A stretch of DNA of 50,556 nt from Oscillospiraceae bacterium (GTDB lineage Bacteria > Bacillota > Clostridia > Oscillospirales > Oscillospiraceae): positions 1-50,556 of the forward strand of contig JAGHHM010000001.1 in assembly GCA_017887695.1 (NCBI GenBank). Reading direction: 5' to 3'. This document shows positions 16,675 to 25,330 of the stretch, in pieces. Position numbers and translations under genes: made by a program. Each line of letters opens with the position of its first letter. Positions within the stretch are counted from its first letter, which is position 1. Under the pieces are notes generated by a model. That model was not told the DNA's origin and searched no databases. It was given only the letters and a program-made list of their open reading frames with translations.

Positions 16675-16712
16675 GCCGCGGCAGCGTTGCTGCCGCGGCT
16701 TTTACTTTTTAT
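16675..16712 (+). terminator. Riboswitch-proximal terminator 2
   Basis: An 11-bp perfect stem GCCGCGGCAGC-gtt-GCTGCCGCGGC followed by TTTTACTTTTTATTT, 13 bases after terminator 1 and 24 bases before the cbiA ATG. It has the longer U-run of the two. Confidence 0.85.
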
Positions 16713-16735
16713 TTATAGGAGAAAGGAGGGGCCCC

Positions 16736-18097
16736 ATGGCATCCTACATTGCCCCCCGGGTGCTGCTGGCCGGCACCAACAGCGGCTGCGGAAAAACTAC
16801 CCTCACCTGCGCCATTCTTCAGGCTCTGGTGGACCGGGGCCTGGCCGTCAGCTCCTGCAAATGCGGCCCGGACTATATTGACCCCATGTTCCACAGCCGG
16901 ATCATCGGCACCAAAAGCACCAACCTGGACCCCTTCTTCTTTTCCCGGGACACCCTCTGCTCCCTGCTGGAAAAAAACGCCCGGGGCCGGCGTCTCTCCG
17001 TCATTGAGGGCGTCATGGGCTATTATGACGGTATCGGCATCACCGATCCCCGGGCCAGCACCTATGAGGTGGCCAAGGCCACGGACAGCCCCGCGGTGCT
17101 GGTAGTCGGCGTGGGCGGCGCATCCCTCTCCGTACTGGCGGTAATCCAGGGCTTTCTCACCCTCTACCCTGACAACAACATCCGGGGCGTTATCCTCAAC
17201 CGGTGCAGCCCCATGCTCTACCCCGCTCTGGCGGAGGAGATCCGCCGCCGGTTCGGCCCCACAGTGACGCCTCTGGGCTACCTGCCTCCCATGCCGGAAT
17301 GCACCCTGGAGAGCCGCCATCTGGGGTTGGTCACCGCGGCCGAGGTAACAGACCTGCGGGAGAAGCTCTCCCTCCTCAGCCGCCAGGCGGAGGAAACCAT
17401 TGACCTCGACGGCCTTCTCCGCCTGGCGGACCAGGCCGCCCCTCTCGCCTTTACCCCGCCCCGTCCCCTTCCTTGCCGGGAGCCAGTGCGAATCGCCGTG
17501 GCCCGGGACACCGCCTTTTGCTTCTATTACGAGGACAGTTTGGACGTGCTGCGGAATATGGGCGCGGAGCTGGTGGACTTCAGCCCCCTCTCCGATCACA
17601 GTCTCCCTGAAAATATTCAGGGTCTGTACCTGGGCGGCGGCTATCCCGAGCTGCGGGCCCGGGAGCTGTCGGAAAACACCGCCATGCGTCAAAGCATCCG
17701 CGCCGCCCTGGAGGGCGGGCTCCCCTGCATTGCCGAGTGCGGCGGCTTCATGTACCTCACCGAGCACATTGCCGGCTTCCCCATGGTGGGCTTTCTTCCC
17801 GGAGGCTGTGAGGACAAAGGCCGTTTGGTCCGCTTCGGCTATGTGAATCTCACCGCCCGGCGAGACAACCTCCTCTGCCGGGCAGGGGAAACCATCCGGG
17901 GCCATGAGTTCCACCGCTGGGATGCTGATGATCCCGGTGACGGCTTTACCGCCCGCCGGGAGTCCGGCCGCAGCTGGGACTGCGCTGTGGTGAGTCCCAC
18001 CCTCTACGCCGGGTTCCCCCACTTTCACTTCTGTGCCAATCCCTCTTTTGCAGAGAATTTTTACAGCGCCTGCCTTGCAAAAAAGGCCCTCCGCTGA
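16736..18097 (+). CDS. cbiA: Cobyrinate a,c-diamide synthase CbiA
   Basis: 453 residues. This ATP- and glutamine-dependent enzyme amidates carboxylates a and c of cobyrinic acid. The N-terminal dethiobiotin-synthetase-like ATPase has GTNSGCGKTTLTCAI (about 12-26), SCKCGPDYIDPMFH and IEGVMGYYDG. The C-terminal class I glutaminase-like domain has LYLGGGYPEL and the nucleophile Cys in IAECGGFMYL (near 336). The ATG at 16736 follows GAAAGGAGGGG. The ORF-track start lies inside the riboswitch and is wrong. First gene of the riboswitch operon; cbiB follows 87 bases later. Confidence 0.95.
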   Translation: MASYIAPRVLLAGTNSGCGKTTLTCAILQALVDRGLAVSSCKCGPDYIDPMFHSRIIGTKSTNLDPFFFSRDTLCSLLEKNARGRRLSVIEGVMGYYDGIGITDPRASTYEVAKATDSPAVLVVGVGGASLSVLAVIQGFLTLYPDNNIRGVILNRCSPMLYPALAEEIRRRFGPTVTPLGYLPPMPECTLESRHLGLVTAAEVTDLREKLSLLSRQAEETIDLDGLLRLADQAAPLAFTPPRPLPCREPVRIAVARDTAFCFYYEDSLDVLRNMGAELVDFSPLSDHSLPENIQGLYLGGGYPELRARELSENTAMRQSIRAALEGGLPCIAECGGFMYLTEHIAGFPMVGFLPGGCEDKGRLVRFGYVNLTARRDNLLCRAGETIRGHEFHRWDADDPGDGFTARRESGRSWDCAVVSPTLYAGFPHFHFCANPSFAENFYSACLAKKALR

Positions 18098-18184
18098 TAG
18101 GCCCATACAGTTCCACGGCGCGCTTTGTGCAAAAATGCCCGGATGCGCTGATCCCCCCTACTTTCTCCATAAGGAGTCCTGCTC

Positions 18185-19150
18185 ATGAAATGGTCCCTGC
18201 TGGCCCTGGTAATCGGCTTTGTCATTGATTTCTTTGTGGGAGATCCCCACGGTTTCCCCCACCCTATTATCCTGATCGGTAAGCTCATCTCCGCTCTGGA
18301 GAAGGGCCTGCGCCGTCTTTTTCCCGCCACGCCCCGGGGCGAGCGGTGGGCCGGCGGTATCCTCTGGTGCATTACCGCCGGACTGGCCGCCGCTGTCCCT
18401 GCCGGCACTCTCTTTCTCTGCGGCCTGGTAAGCCCCTGGCTGCGCCTGGCTGTGGAGAGCATTATGTGCTGGCAGATTCTGGCCGCCCGGGCCCTGGAAA
18501 AGGAGAGCATGCTGGTCTACAAGGCCCTGGAGAGCGGCGACATTATTGCCTCCCGGAAGGCCGTATCCATGATCGTGGGCCGGGATACCGCCGCTCTGGA
18601 CGACGCCGCCGTCACCCGGGCCGCTGTGGAAACGGTGGCGGAAAACACCTCCGACGGCGTGGTGGCCCCCCTGCTGTTCCTGGCCATTGGCGGCGCGCCT
18701 CTGGGCTTTTTCTACAAGGCGGTGAACACCATGGACTCCATGCTGGGCTACACCGAGCCGCCCTTCAAGAATATCGGCCTCATCCCTGCCAAGGCCGACG
18801 ATGTGTTGAACTTTCTCCCCGCCCGGCTCTCCGCCCTGCTGATGCTGGCGGCGGGAGCCCTGCTGGGGATGGACGTCAAAAACGGCTGGCGGATCTACCG
18901 CCGGGACCGCCGCCGCCACGCCAGCCCCAACTCCGCCCAGACCGAGGCCATGTGCGCCGGGCTTCTGGGTCTGCGGTTAGCTGGAGACGCCTGGTACCAT
19001 GGCGTGCTCCACCGCAAGCCCTTTATCGGCGATCCGGTCAGAGAAATCCGGCACGACGACATTCCCCGTACCTGCCGGCTCATGTACCTGACCGCCCTTC
19101 TGGCCCTGTTGCTGTGCGGCGGTGTCAAGCTGGCCCTGATCCTTTTATAA
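18185..19150 (+). CDS. cbiB: Adenosylcobinamide-phosphate synthase CbiB
   Basis: 321 residues with several membrane-spanning segments. CbiB attaches the aminopropanol (phosphate) linker to adenosylcobyric acid at the membrane. Recognisable family segments are GFVIDFFVGDPHGFPHPIILIGKLI at the N-terminus, ETVAENTSDGVVAPLLFLAIGGAPLGFFYKAVNTMDSMLGY in the middle and HASPNSAQTEAMCAGLLGL with a C-terminal DIPRTCRLMYLT. It starts after AAGGAG, is spaced 15 bases from cobD and is read in the same operon. Confidence 0.95.
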   Translation: MKWSLLALVIGFVIDFFVGDPHGFPHPIILIGKLISALEKGLRRLFPATPRGERWAGGILWCITAGLAAAVPAGTLFLCGLVSPWLRLAVESIMCWQILAARALEKESMLVYKALESGDIIASRKAVSMIVGRDTAALDDAAVTRAAVETVAENTSDGVVAPLLFLAIGGAPLGFFYKAVNTMDSMLGYTEPPFKNIGLIPAKADDVLNFLPARLSALLMLAAGALLGMDVKNGWRIYRRDRRRHASPNSAQTEAMCAGLLGLRLAGDAWYHGVLHRKPFIGDPVREIRHDDIPRTCRLMYLTALLALLLCGGVKLALILL

Positions 19151-19165
19151 AGGAGATACCCTCTC

Positions 19166-20224
19166 ATGCTCTACCAGACAGAAAATCCCCACGGCGGCGA
19201 CCTCTACGGCCGCGCCGTTTCCCTGGACTTCTCCGCCAACACCAACCCCTTGGGCACCCCACCCGCTGTGATGGGGGCGGTGGTGGATGCCGCCCGGCTC
19301 CTCAACCAGTACCCGGACCCCTACTGCCGGGAGCTGGTGGCGGCCCTGGCCGCCTTTGAGGGCGTTCCGGAATCCTACATCCTCTGCGGCTGCGGGGCGG
19401 CGGAGCTGATCTTTTCCTTCTGCGCGGCGGTCAAACCCTGCCGGGCCCTGGAGCTGGCCCCCACCTTCTCTGAATACGCCACCGCCCTGGAGGCCATGGG
19501 CTGCGGCGTGGACCGCTATCCCCTGTCTGAAGCCAACGGCTTTGTCCTGACAGAGGCGTTCCTCCCCTTCCTGGATAAAGGCCCCTGGGACGCGGCGTTC
19601 CTCTGCAACCCCAACAACCCCACCGGCCAGACCATCCCTCCGGCCCTACTGGAGGAAATCCTGGCCCTGTGCCACCGGAAGGGAATCCGCCTGTTTGTGG
19701 ACGAGTGCTTCCTGGACCTCACCGACGGCGGCAGGGATCTGTCTCTGAAGGGCCGTCTGGCGGACCACCCGGAGCTGTTTCTCCTCAAAGCCTTTACCAA
19801 GAGCTACGGCATGGCGGGCCTGCGCCTGGGTTACTGCCTCAGCGGCGACAGTGATCTGCTCCGGGCCATGGGCCGCACCGTCCAGCCCTGGAACGTATCC
19901 CTCCCCGCTCAGGCCGCCGGAGTGGCAGCTCTGGGGGAGACGGCGTTTCTGGAGCGGACAAGGGCAGTGATTCATGAAGAGCGGGCCTGGCTGCGGCGGG
20001 AGCTGGAGGCGCTGGGCCTCTGGGTATGCCCCTCCCAGGCTAACTACCTGCTGATACGGGGCCGGGAGGATCTCTGGGAAAAGCTGCTGGTGCGTGGAAT
20101 CCTGGCCAGAAGCTGCGCCAACTACCACGGCCTTGGCCCCCAGTGGCTGCGGCTGGCCGTGAAACGGCACGAAGAAAACAGGGCGCTGATCGCCGCCCTG
20201 ACGGATATTGGCAAGGAGGGCTGA
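19166..20224 (+). CDS. cobD: Threonine-phosphate decarboxylase CobD (PLP-dependent)
   Basis: 352 residues of a fold-type I aminotransferase-like enzyme. In a cob operon next to cbiB this is CobD, which makes (R)-1-aminopropan-2-yl phosphate for the nucleotide loop. It resembles histidinol-phosphate aminotransferase: LDFSANTNPLGTPP near the N-terminus, CNPNNPTGQ, and the PLP-lysine region LKAFTKSYGMAGLRLGY (Lys near 212), with WLRLAVKRHEEN at the C-terminus. The start is preceded by AAAGGAG. Context favours CobD over HisC. Confidence 0.9.
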   Translation: MLYQTENPHGGDLYGRAVSLDFSANTNPLGTPPAVMGAVVDAARLLNQYPDPYCRELVAALAAFEGVPESYILCGCGAAELIFSFCAAVKPCRALELAPTFSEYATALEAMGCGVDRYPLSEANGFVLTEAFLPFLDKGPWDAAFLCNPNNPTGQTIPPALLEEILALCHRKGIRLFVDECFLDLTDGGRDLSLKGRLADHPELFLLKAFTKSYGMAGLRLGYCLSGDSDLLRAMGRTVQPWNVSLPAQAAGVAALGETAFLERTRAVIHEERAWLRRELEALGLWVCPSQANYLLIRGREDLWEKLLVRGILARSCANYHGLGPQWLRLAVKRHEENRALIAALTDIGKEG

Positions 20225-20225
20225 T

Positions 20226-21686
20226 ATGGCAAAGAACATTATGATCCAGGGCACCATGTCCAACGCCGGCAAGAGCCTGCTGGCGGCAGGCCTGTGCCGG
20301 GTACTGCGGCAGGAAGGGCTACGGGTAGCCCCCTTCAAGAGCCAGAATATGGCCCTCAACTCCTTCATCACCGCCGCCGGCGGAGAGATGGGCCGGGCTC
20401 AGGTGGTCCAGGCAGAGGCAGCGGGTATTGCCCCGGACGTGCGGATGAACCCTATCCTCCTCAAGCCCACCACCGACCGGGGCAGCCAGGTGATCGTAGG
20501 GGGCCGGGCCCTGGGCAATATGGACGCCGCAGCCTACTACCGCCGGAAAAAAGAGTTTATTCCTGCTGTGCTGGAGGCCTATGAGAGCCTGGCCGCGGAA
20601 TACGACGTCATTGTCATCGAGGGGGCAGGCAGCCCCGCCGAGATCAACCTTAAGGCCGATGACATTGTGAACATGGGCCTTGCCAAGCTGGTGGACGCCC
20701 CCGTTCTTCTGGCGGGGGATATTGACCGGGGCGGTGTGTTCGCCCAGCTCTACGGCACGGTGGCCCTGCTGGAGCCGGAGGAGCGGCAGCGGATCAAGGG
20801 TCTCATCATCAACAAGTTCCGGGGAGATCCGGCTATTTTGCGGCCGGGCCTCGGGGATCTGGAGCGGCTGTGCGGCATACCGGTGGCGGGGGTGATCCCC
20901 TATCTCCACGTGGATATCGACGACGAGGACAGCCTCACCGAGCGATTCTCCCGGCAGGAGGGCCGCCGGGACATCGACCTTGGGGTGATCCGCCTGCCCA
21001 AGATCTCCAACTTTACGGATTTCGGCCCCTTTGAGCGCTACAACAACGTCTCACTACGGTATGTGGGAAGCCTGCGGGAACTGGGGAACCCGGATATGAT
21101 TCTCCTGCCCGGCACCAAGAGCACCATTGCCGACCTCCTTTGGCTCCGCCAGAGCGGCCTGGAGGCCGCTATCCAGAAGGCTGCCGCCGCCGGAACGCCG
21201 GTATTCGGCATCTGCGGCGGCTACCAGATGCTGGGCCGCAGCGTGTCCGACCCGGAGGGGGCGGAGGCGGAAAAGGGCACTCAGGTGGCCGGCATGGGCC
21301 TCCTCCCGGTGGACACCGTGTTCCGGGGAGAAAAGCGGCAGACCCAGGTCAGCGGAACGCTGAACCCGGTGGAAGGTCTCCTTTCCCCTCTCTCCGGCAT
21401 GGCCTACCAGGGCTATGAAATCCACATGGGCCGCAGCGGCGACGCCCCCGCCATCCTGGGAAAGGGCTGCGTCTACGGCACCTACATCCACGGCATCTTC
21501 GACGCTCCCGGGATAGCAGAAGCCCTGCTGGGGGCCCTGTGCCGGAAAAAGGGGCTGTCTCCCGAAACCCTCGCCGCCTTCGATCCCGCCGCCTACAAGG
21601 AGCGACAGTACGATCTGCTGGCCCAGGCGGTACGGGACAACCTGGACATGGAGCTGGTCCATCGGATTTTGGACCGGACAGTGTAA
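20226..21686 (+). CDS. cbiP: Cobyric acid synthase CbiP
   Basis: 486 residues; amidates carboxylates b, d, e and g of adenosylcobyrinic acid a,c-diamide using ATP and glutamine. It opens with IMIQGTMSNAGKSLLAAGLCRVLRQEG (P-loop variant), then APFKSQNMALNSFIT and PILLKPTTDRGSQVIVGG. The glutaminase half includes LLPGTKSTIADL, the Cys motif GICGGYQMLG and GTYIHGIFD with the catalytic His. The start at 20226 lies two bases past the cobD stop codon, with AAGGAGG overlapping the end of cobD. It is the last gene of the riboswitch operon and a terminator follows. Confidence 0.96.
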   Translation: MAKNIMIQGTMSNAGKSLLAAGLCRVLRQEGLRVAPFKSQNMALNSFITAAGGEMGRAQVVQAEAAGIAPDVRMNPILLKPTTDRGSQVIVGGRALGNMDAAAYYRRKKEFIPAVLEAYESLAAEYDVIVIEGAGSPAEINLKADDIVNMGLAKLVDAPVLLAGDIDRGGVFAQLYGTVALLEPEERQRIKGLIINKFRGDPAILRPGLGDLERLCGIPVAGVIPYLHVDIDDEDSLTERFSRQEGRRDIDLGVIRLPKISNFTDFGPFERYNNVSLRYVGSLRELGNPDMILLPGTKSTIADLLWLRQSGLEAAIQKAAAAGTPVFGICGGYQMLGRSVSDPEGAEAEKGTQVAGMGLLPVDTVFRGEKRQTQVSGTLNPVEGLLSPLSGMAYQGYEIHMGRSGDAPAILGKGCVYGTYIHGIFDAPGIAEALLGALCRKKGLSPETLAAFDPAAYKERQYDLLAQAVRDNLDMELVHRILDRTV

Positions 21687-21757
21687 ATTCTGTTTTGGGG
21701 GAAATTTTCCCACGATCCCTGTTTCGACAAAATGGCGGCCACCCAGGCCGGTATAAT

Positions 21758-21792
21758 GGCTGCAAGCAAATCTGCTTGCAGCCATTTTTTTC
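21758..21792 (+). terminator. Terminator after cbiP
   Basis: An 11-bp perfect stem GGCTGCAAGCA-aatc-TGCTTGCAGCC followed by ATTTTTTTCTTT. It separates the cbi operon from spoIIAA. A GTATAAT just before the stem may be a -10 for spoIIA, but no matching -35 is seen; spoIIA operons are usually driven by sigma-H. Confidence 0.85.
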
Positions 21793-21812
21793 TTTCACGA
21801 AGGAGACAAGCC

Positions 21813-22118
21813 ATGGAAATGAAATATAAGGCGGAAAACCGCCAGCTCACCATATCCCTGGCCGGGGAGCTGGATCACCATGCCGCCAGGGGGCTTATGG
21901 AGTCCATTGACCGATGCATTGAGCAGAACCTGCCCATGAAAACCATTCTGGACATGGGCGGCCTTACCTTTATGGACAGCTCCGGCATTGCCGTTGTGCT
22001 CCGGGCCCGGCGGAGGATGGAAGCCCTGGCCGGAAGTCTGGTGGTGGTAAACATCCCCCGTCAGGCCGCCCGGGTACTGGAGACGGCGGGGCTGGGCCGC
22101 TACGTCAATCTCATATAG
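21813..22118 (+). CDS. spoIIAA: Anti-sigma F factor antagonist SpoIIAA
   Basis: 101 residues of a STAS-domain protein. Dephosphorylated SpoIIAA displaces sigma-F from SpoIIAB in the forespore. ILDMGGLTFMDSSGIAVVLRARRRM holds the phosphorylatable Ser (the D-S-S-G motif near residue 57). The start ATG 21813 follows GAAGGAGACAAGCC; the ORF-track extension reads through the upstream terminator and is rejected. First gene of the canonical spoIIAA-spoIIAB-sigF tricistron. Confidence 0.95.
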   Translation: MEMKYKAENRQLTISLAGELDHHAARGLMESIDRCIEQNLPMKTILDMGGLTFMDSSGIAVVLRARRRMEALAGSLVVVNIPRQAARVLETAGLGRYVNLI

Positions 22119-22128
22119 GAGGCGCGTC

Positions 22129-22572
22129 ATGACAAAAACCACCAACTACATAATTTTTGAATTCCTCAGCCGCAGCGCCAACGAGGGCTTTGCCCGCAGC
22201 GCCGTGGCCGCTTTTGCCGCCCAGCTGGATCCCACCCTGGAGGAGCTGGGGGACATCAAAACCGCCGTCAGCGAGGCGGTAACCAACGCCATCGTCCACG
22301 CCTACCCAGACACCCTGGGCCGCATCGTGGTCAAGGCCAAGATCCTGGAGGGGAATGTACTGGAGATCTCCGTCCGGGATTGGGGCCGGGGCATCCCCGA
22401 CGTGGAGCAGGCCCGCCAGCCCCTTTACACCACCGGCGGCGAGGAGCGCAGCGGTATGGGCTTTACCATCATGGAGAGCTTTATGGACAAGCTCTCCGTC
22501 CGCTCTGCCGAGGGGAAAGGCACCAAGGTCACCATGCGCCGGCGGATCCTGCCCCGCCCGGCGGGAAAATGA
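22129..22572 (+). CDS. spoIIAB: Anti-sigma F factor SpoIIAB
   Basis: 147 residues of a GHKL-type serine kinase and anti-sigma factor. The N box is IKTAVSEAVTNAIVHAYPD; the G1 box is VRDWGRGIPDVEQARQPLYTT; and ERSGMGFTIMESFMDKLSV covers the ATP lid and G2. It binds and inhibits sigma-F and phosphorylates SpoIIAA. It starts 10 bases after spoIIAA with GGAGGCG upstream and overlaps sigF by four bases, ensuring stoichiometric production. Confidence 0.96.
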   Translation: MTKTTNYIIFEFLSRSANEGFARSAVAAFAAQLDPTLEELGDIKTAVSEAVTNAIVHAYPDTLGRIVVKAKILEGNVLEISVRDWGRGIPDVEQARQPLYTTGGEERSGMGFTIMESFMDKLSVRSAEGKGTKVTMRRRILPRPAGK

Positions 22573-23276
22573 CCGCCGACACCCTGGATCTCCTGGACCT
22601 GGCCCGCCAGGGGGATCAGGCGGCAGTTTCCCAGGTACTGGAGGAAAACAGCGGCCTCATCTGGGCAGTAGTGCGGCGCTACTACGGCCGGGGAGCCGAG
22701 CCGGAGGACCTTTATCAGCTGGGCTGCCTGGGATTCCTCAAGGCGGTGCAGGGCTTTGACAGGGCCTACGGCACCCAGTTTTCCACCTATGCCGTACCCA
22801 AAATCGCCGGGGAAATCCGCCGCTACCTCCGGGACAACGGGGCCATCAAGGTCAGCCGGGGACTGCGGGAGCAGAGCCTTGCCATTTACGCCGCCCGGGA
22901 GCAGCTGCGCTCCCGGCTGGGGCGGGAACCGGCCCTGTCAGAGCTCAGCGAGGCCACAGGCCTTGCCCCTGAGGAGATCGCCGTGGCGGAGCTGGCCGCC
23001 GCCGCTCCCGACAGTCTCCAGCAGGAGAACGCCGAGGGACTGACCCTGGAGTCCACCCTGGCGGACAGTGCCGCCACCGAGGAGGCCCTGGTGGAGCGCA
23101 TCGCTCTGCGCTCCGCCATCGACGCCCTGCCGGAGCAGGAGCAAAAAACCATACTCCTGCGGTTTTACAAGGGGCTCACCCAGCAGCAGTGCGCCCGAAT
23201 CCTGGGTGTCTCCCAGGTACAGGTATCCCGGCTGGAGAAACGGGCTCTGGACCACCTGCGCCGGGATATGGGGTAG
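22569..23276 (+). CDS. sigF: RNA polymerase sporulation sigma factor F
   Basis: 235 residues. Region 2 is visible as NSGLIWAVVRRYYGRGAEPEDLYQLGCLGFLKAVQGFD and TQFSTYAVPKIAGEIRRYLRD, region 3 follows (SRGLREQSLAIYAAREQLRSRLGREP), and region 4 ends LTQQQCARILGVSQVQVSRLEKRALDHLR. It directs early forespore transcription. The start is the ATG overlapping the spoIIAB stop (ATGA at 22569); the ORF-track start is far upstream inside spoIIAB. A bidirectional terminator lies about 165 bases downstream. The intervening 23277-23440 holds no gene I can support. Confidence 0.96.
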   Translation: MTADTLDLLDLARQGDQAAVSQVLEENSGLIWAVVRRYYGRGAEPEDLYQLGCLGFLKAVQGFDRAYGTQFSTYAVPKIAGEIRRYLRDNGAIKVSRGLREQSLAIYAAREQLRSRLGREPALSELSEATGLAPEEIAVAELAAAAPDSLQQENAEGLTLESTLADSAATEEALVERIALRSAIDALPEQEQKTILLRFYKGLTQQQCARILGVSQVQVSRLEKRALDHLRRDMG

Positions 23277-23440
23277 GCGGAAAACGCATTGTCCCGGCGG
23301 CTCTTTCATCCGACCTTTTTTCATCCGTTGTTTTTTCGGTGCTCTTTCGGGACACTCTTTTGTGCACTTTCGTCCCCCGTCTGGTCAGCCTGGTGGGCAA
23401 TGCGCTGCGGTGCCTTTCTTTCTATCCGACTATCAAAAAA

Positions 23441-23468
23441 GCCCCCCGCCGTTTTTACGGCAGGGGGC
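23441..23468. terminator. Bidirectional terminator between sigF and pepT
   Basis: A stem GCCCCCcGCCG-ttttta-CGGCaGGGGGC with TTTTC on the plus side and TTTTTTGATAG on the minus side, between the convergent sigF and pepT. Confidence 0.9.
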
Positions 23469-23508
23469 TTTTCTTATTTTTGCTTTTCCTCAGCAGCTAT
23501 GCCCTCTC

Positions 23509-24735
23509 TCACTCCCGGACATCCGCGTACAGGGCCACGATATTGCGGAGAATGGCTACCACCGCGTCCATGCCCTCCACGCTGATGCACTCATAGGGGC
23601 CGTGGAAGTTGCAGCCGCCAGTGCCCAGGTTGGGGCAGGGCAGGCCCATGAAGGACAGCCGGGCACCGTCAGTGCCGCCCCGGATAGGATTTGTCACCGG
23701 CTCCACTCCCGCCATGCGGGCAGCCTTGTTGGCATTCTCCACCAGGTGCATGCATTCCTTCAGCTGGCTGGACATATTGTAGTAGCTGTCCTTGATGGTC
23801 AGGTGCAGCTGAGCCGTGGGATGGGCCGCCTGGACTTCCGCCGTCACCTTCTCCAGCAGCTCTTTCCGCTTTGCAAAACGATCCTTGTCATGCTCCCGGA
23901 TCAGATAGTACATCCGGGCAGCGGCCACACCGCCTTCGATTTCATGGAGATGGAAAAAGCCCTCATAGCCCTCGGTCCGGGCAGGGATCTCCTCCGGAGG
24001 CAGTTTTCCAGCCAGCTCCATGGCAATCAGCAGCGCATTCTCCATGGTTCCCTTGGCGCTGCCGGGGTGGACGGACACACCGGTGATCTCCACCGTGGCG
24101 GAGGCGGCGTTGAAGTTTTCGTACTCAATAGCACCTTCCCGGTCACCGTCCACAGTATAGGCATACTTCGCACCAAAGGCGGGCACATCGAAGTGATCGG
24201 GGCCCTCACCGATCTCTTCGTCGGGGGTAAAGGCCACGCAGACCTTGCCGTGGGGCTTTCCGGAGGCAATCAAGTCCTCACAGAGGGTCATAATTTCCGC
24301 GATACCCGCCTTGTCATCGGCCCCCAACAGGGTGGAACCGTCGGCAGTAATAACCGTGCGGCCCTTCCAGGCCGTCAGTCCCGGGAAATCCGCCACACGG
24401 ATCACCCGTCCATCCCGGGGCAGGGCAATATCACCGCCGTCATAGTTCTCGTGGATCACCGGTGTCACATGCTCCCCGGAAAAATCCGGGGCGGTGTCCA
24501 TATGGGCCAGGAAACCCAGAGCCGGGGCGGCCTCGCAGCCCGCCGTGGCCGGCAGCACTGCCGTCACCACGCCAAACTCACTGAGGGCTACATCCTGAAG
24601 CCCCAGGGTCTTCAGCTCCTCCACCAGCTGCCGCGCCAGATCCCATTGGCAATCGGTGCTGGGACTCTTCCCCGTCCCTTCAGCAGACTGGGTATATACC
24701 TTCACATAGTTCAGAAGTCTCTCATATGCACGCAT
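23509..24735 (-). CDS. pepT: Peptidase T (tripeptide aminopeptidase)
   Basis: 408 residues, M20B metallopeptidase, cytoplasmic, removing N-terminal residues from tripeptides. Zinc-site motifs are in order: LGFLAHMDTAPDFSG (His/Asp), TLLGADDKAGIAEIM (bridging Asp), FTPDEEIGEGPDHFDV (catalytic Glu) and NPIRGGTDGARLSFMGLPCPNLGTGGCNFHGPYE with the last His. Length matches the family. Together with cobO, cls and pncB upstream it forms a same-strand run with short gaps (27-49 bases), probably one transcript. Confidence 0.95.
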   Translation of the reverse strand: MRAYERLLNYVKVYTQSAEGTGKSPSTDCQWDLARQLVEELKTLGLQDVALSEFGVVTAVLPATAGCEAAPALGFLAHMDTAPDFSGEHVTPVIHENYDGGDIALPRDGRVIRVADFPGLTAWKGRTVITADGSTLLGADDKAGIAEIMTLCEDLIASGKPHGKVCVAFTPDEEIGEGPDHFDVPAFGAKYAYTVDGDREGAIEYENFNAASATVEITGVSVHPGSAKGTMENALLIAMELAGKLPPEEIPARTEGYEGFFHLHEIEGGVAAARMYYLIREHDKDRFAKRKELLEKVTAEVQAAHPTAQLHLTIKDSYYNMSSQLKECMHLVENANKAARMAGVEPVTNPIRGGTDGARLSFMGLPCPNLGTGGCNFHGPYECISVEGMDAVVAILRNIVALYADVRE

Positions 24736-24762
24736 AACTTCGTTCTTCCTTTCCTGTTTCCA

Positions 24763-25281
24763 TCAAAATTCCACACCCAGCCGGGCAGGGACCCCCTGAT
24801 CGAAGGGGTGTTTAATTTTCCGCATCTCCGTGACGTAATCCGCCTGGTCCATCAGGGCCTGGGAGGGATTGCGCCCGGTCATGACCACCTCCAGGGCGTC
24901 GGGCTTCTCCCGCAGCAGTTCCAGCAGCCGCTCCTCTTGAATCATACCGGTGGTGCAGGCGCTCATGGCCTCATCCAACACCAGCAGGTCATACTCCTTG
25001 CTTTTGGCCATGGCATCCTCCAGCAGGCTGGAGTAATAGGCCTTGGCTTCCCGGAGTTCCTCCTCCGAAAGGGTCCAGGAAAAGCCAAAACGCCTGGTCT
25101 GCTCCACCACATCCACAGTGGCAAAGTTCTTCAGGGCCTTTACCTCCGAAGAGTTGCCATCCTTGAAAAACTGGAGCACCAGCACCCGTCTCCCGGCGCC
25201 GGCAGAGCGCAGGGCAAGGCCCATGGCCGCAGTGGTCTTTCCTTTCCCGTCGCCGCAGTAAATATGAATTAATCCCTTCAA
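24763..25281 (-). CDS. cobO: Cob(I)yrinic acid a,c-diamide adenosyltransferase
   Basis: 172 residues of the CobO/BtuR family, which transfers the 5'-deoxyadenosyl group from ATP to cob(I)alamin precursors. The P-loop IYCGDGKGKTTAAMGLALRS is at the N-terminus, followed by VLVLQFFKDGNSSEV, YDLLVLDEAMSA and VVMTGRNPSQALMDQADYVTEM. The start codon is TTG (25281) with GGAGGAAACAGA upstream. It belongs to the same pathway as the riboswitch operon but is read on the other strand, and no cobalamin riboswitch precedes it here, so it may escape B12 repression. Confidence 0.95.
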   Translation of the reverse strand: MKGLIHIYCGDGKGKTTAAMGLALRSAGAGRRVLVLQFFKDGNSSEVKALKNFATVDVVEQTRRFGFSWTLSEEELREAKAYYSSLLEDAMAKSKEYDLLVLDEAMSACTTGMIQEERLLELLREKPDALEVVMTGRNPSQALMDQADYVTEMRKIKHPFDQGVPARLGVEF

Positions 25282-25330
25282 ATCTGTTTCCTCCTGTTAT
25301 CCACAGGCTGCGGAATGTCTTTTCCGCGCC

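Noticed and set aside
16448-16735. N-terminal extension of cbiA in the ORF track
   Set aside because: It translates the cobalamin riboswitch and two terminators; the RBS supports ATG 16736.
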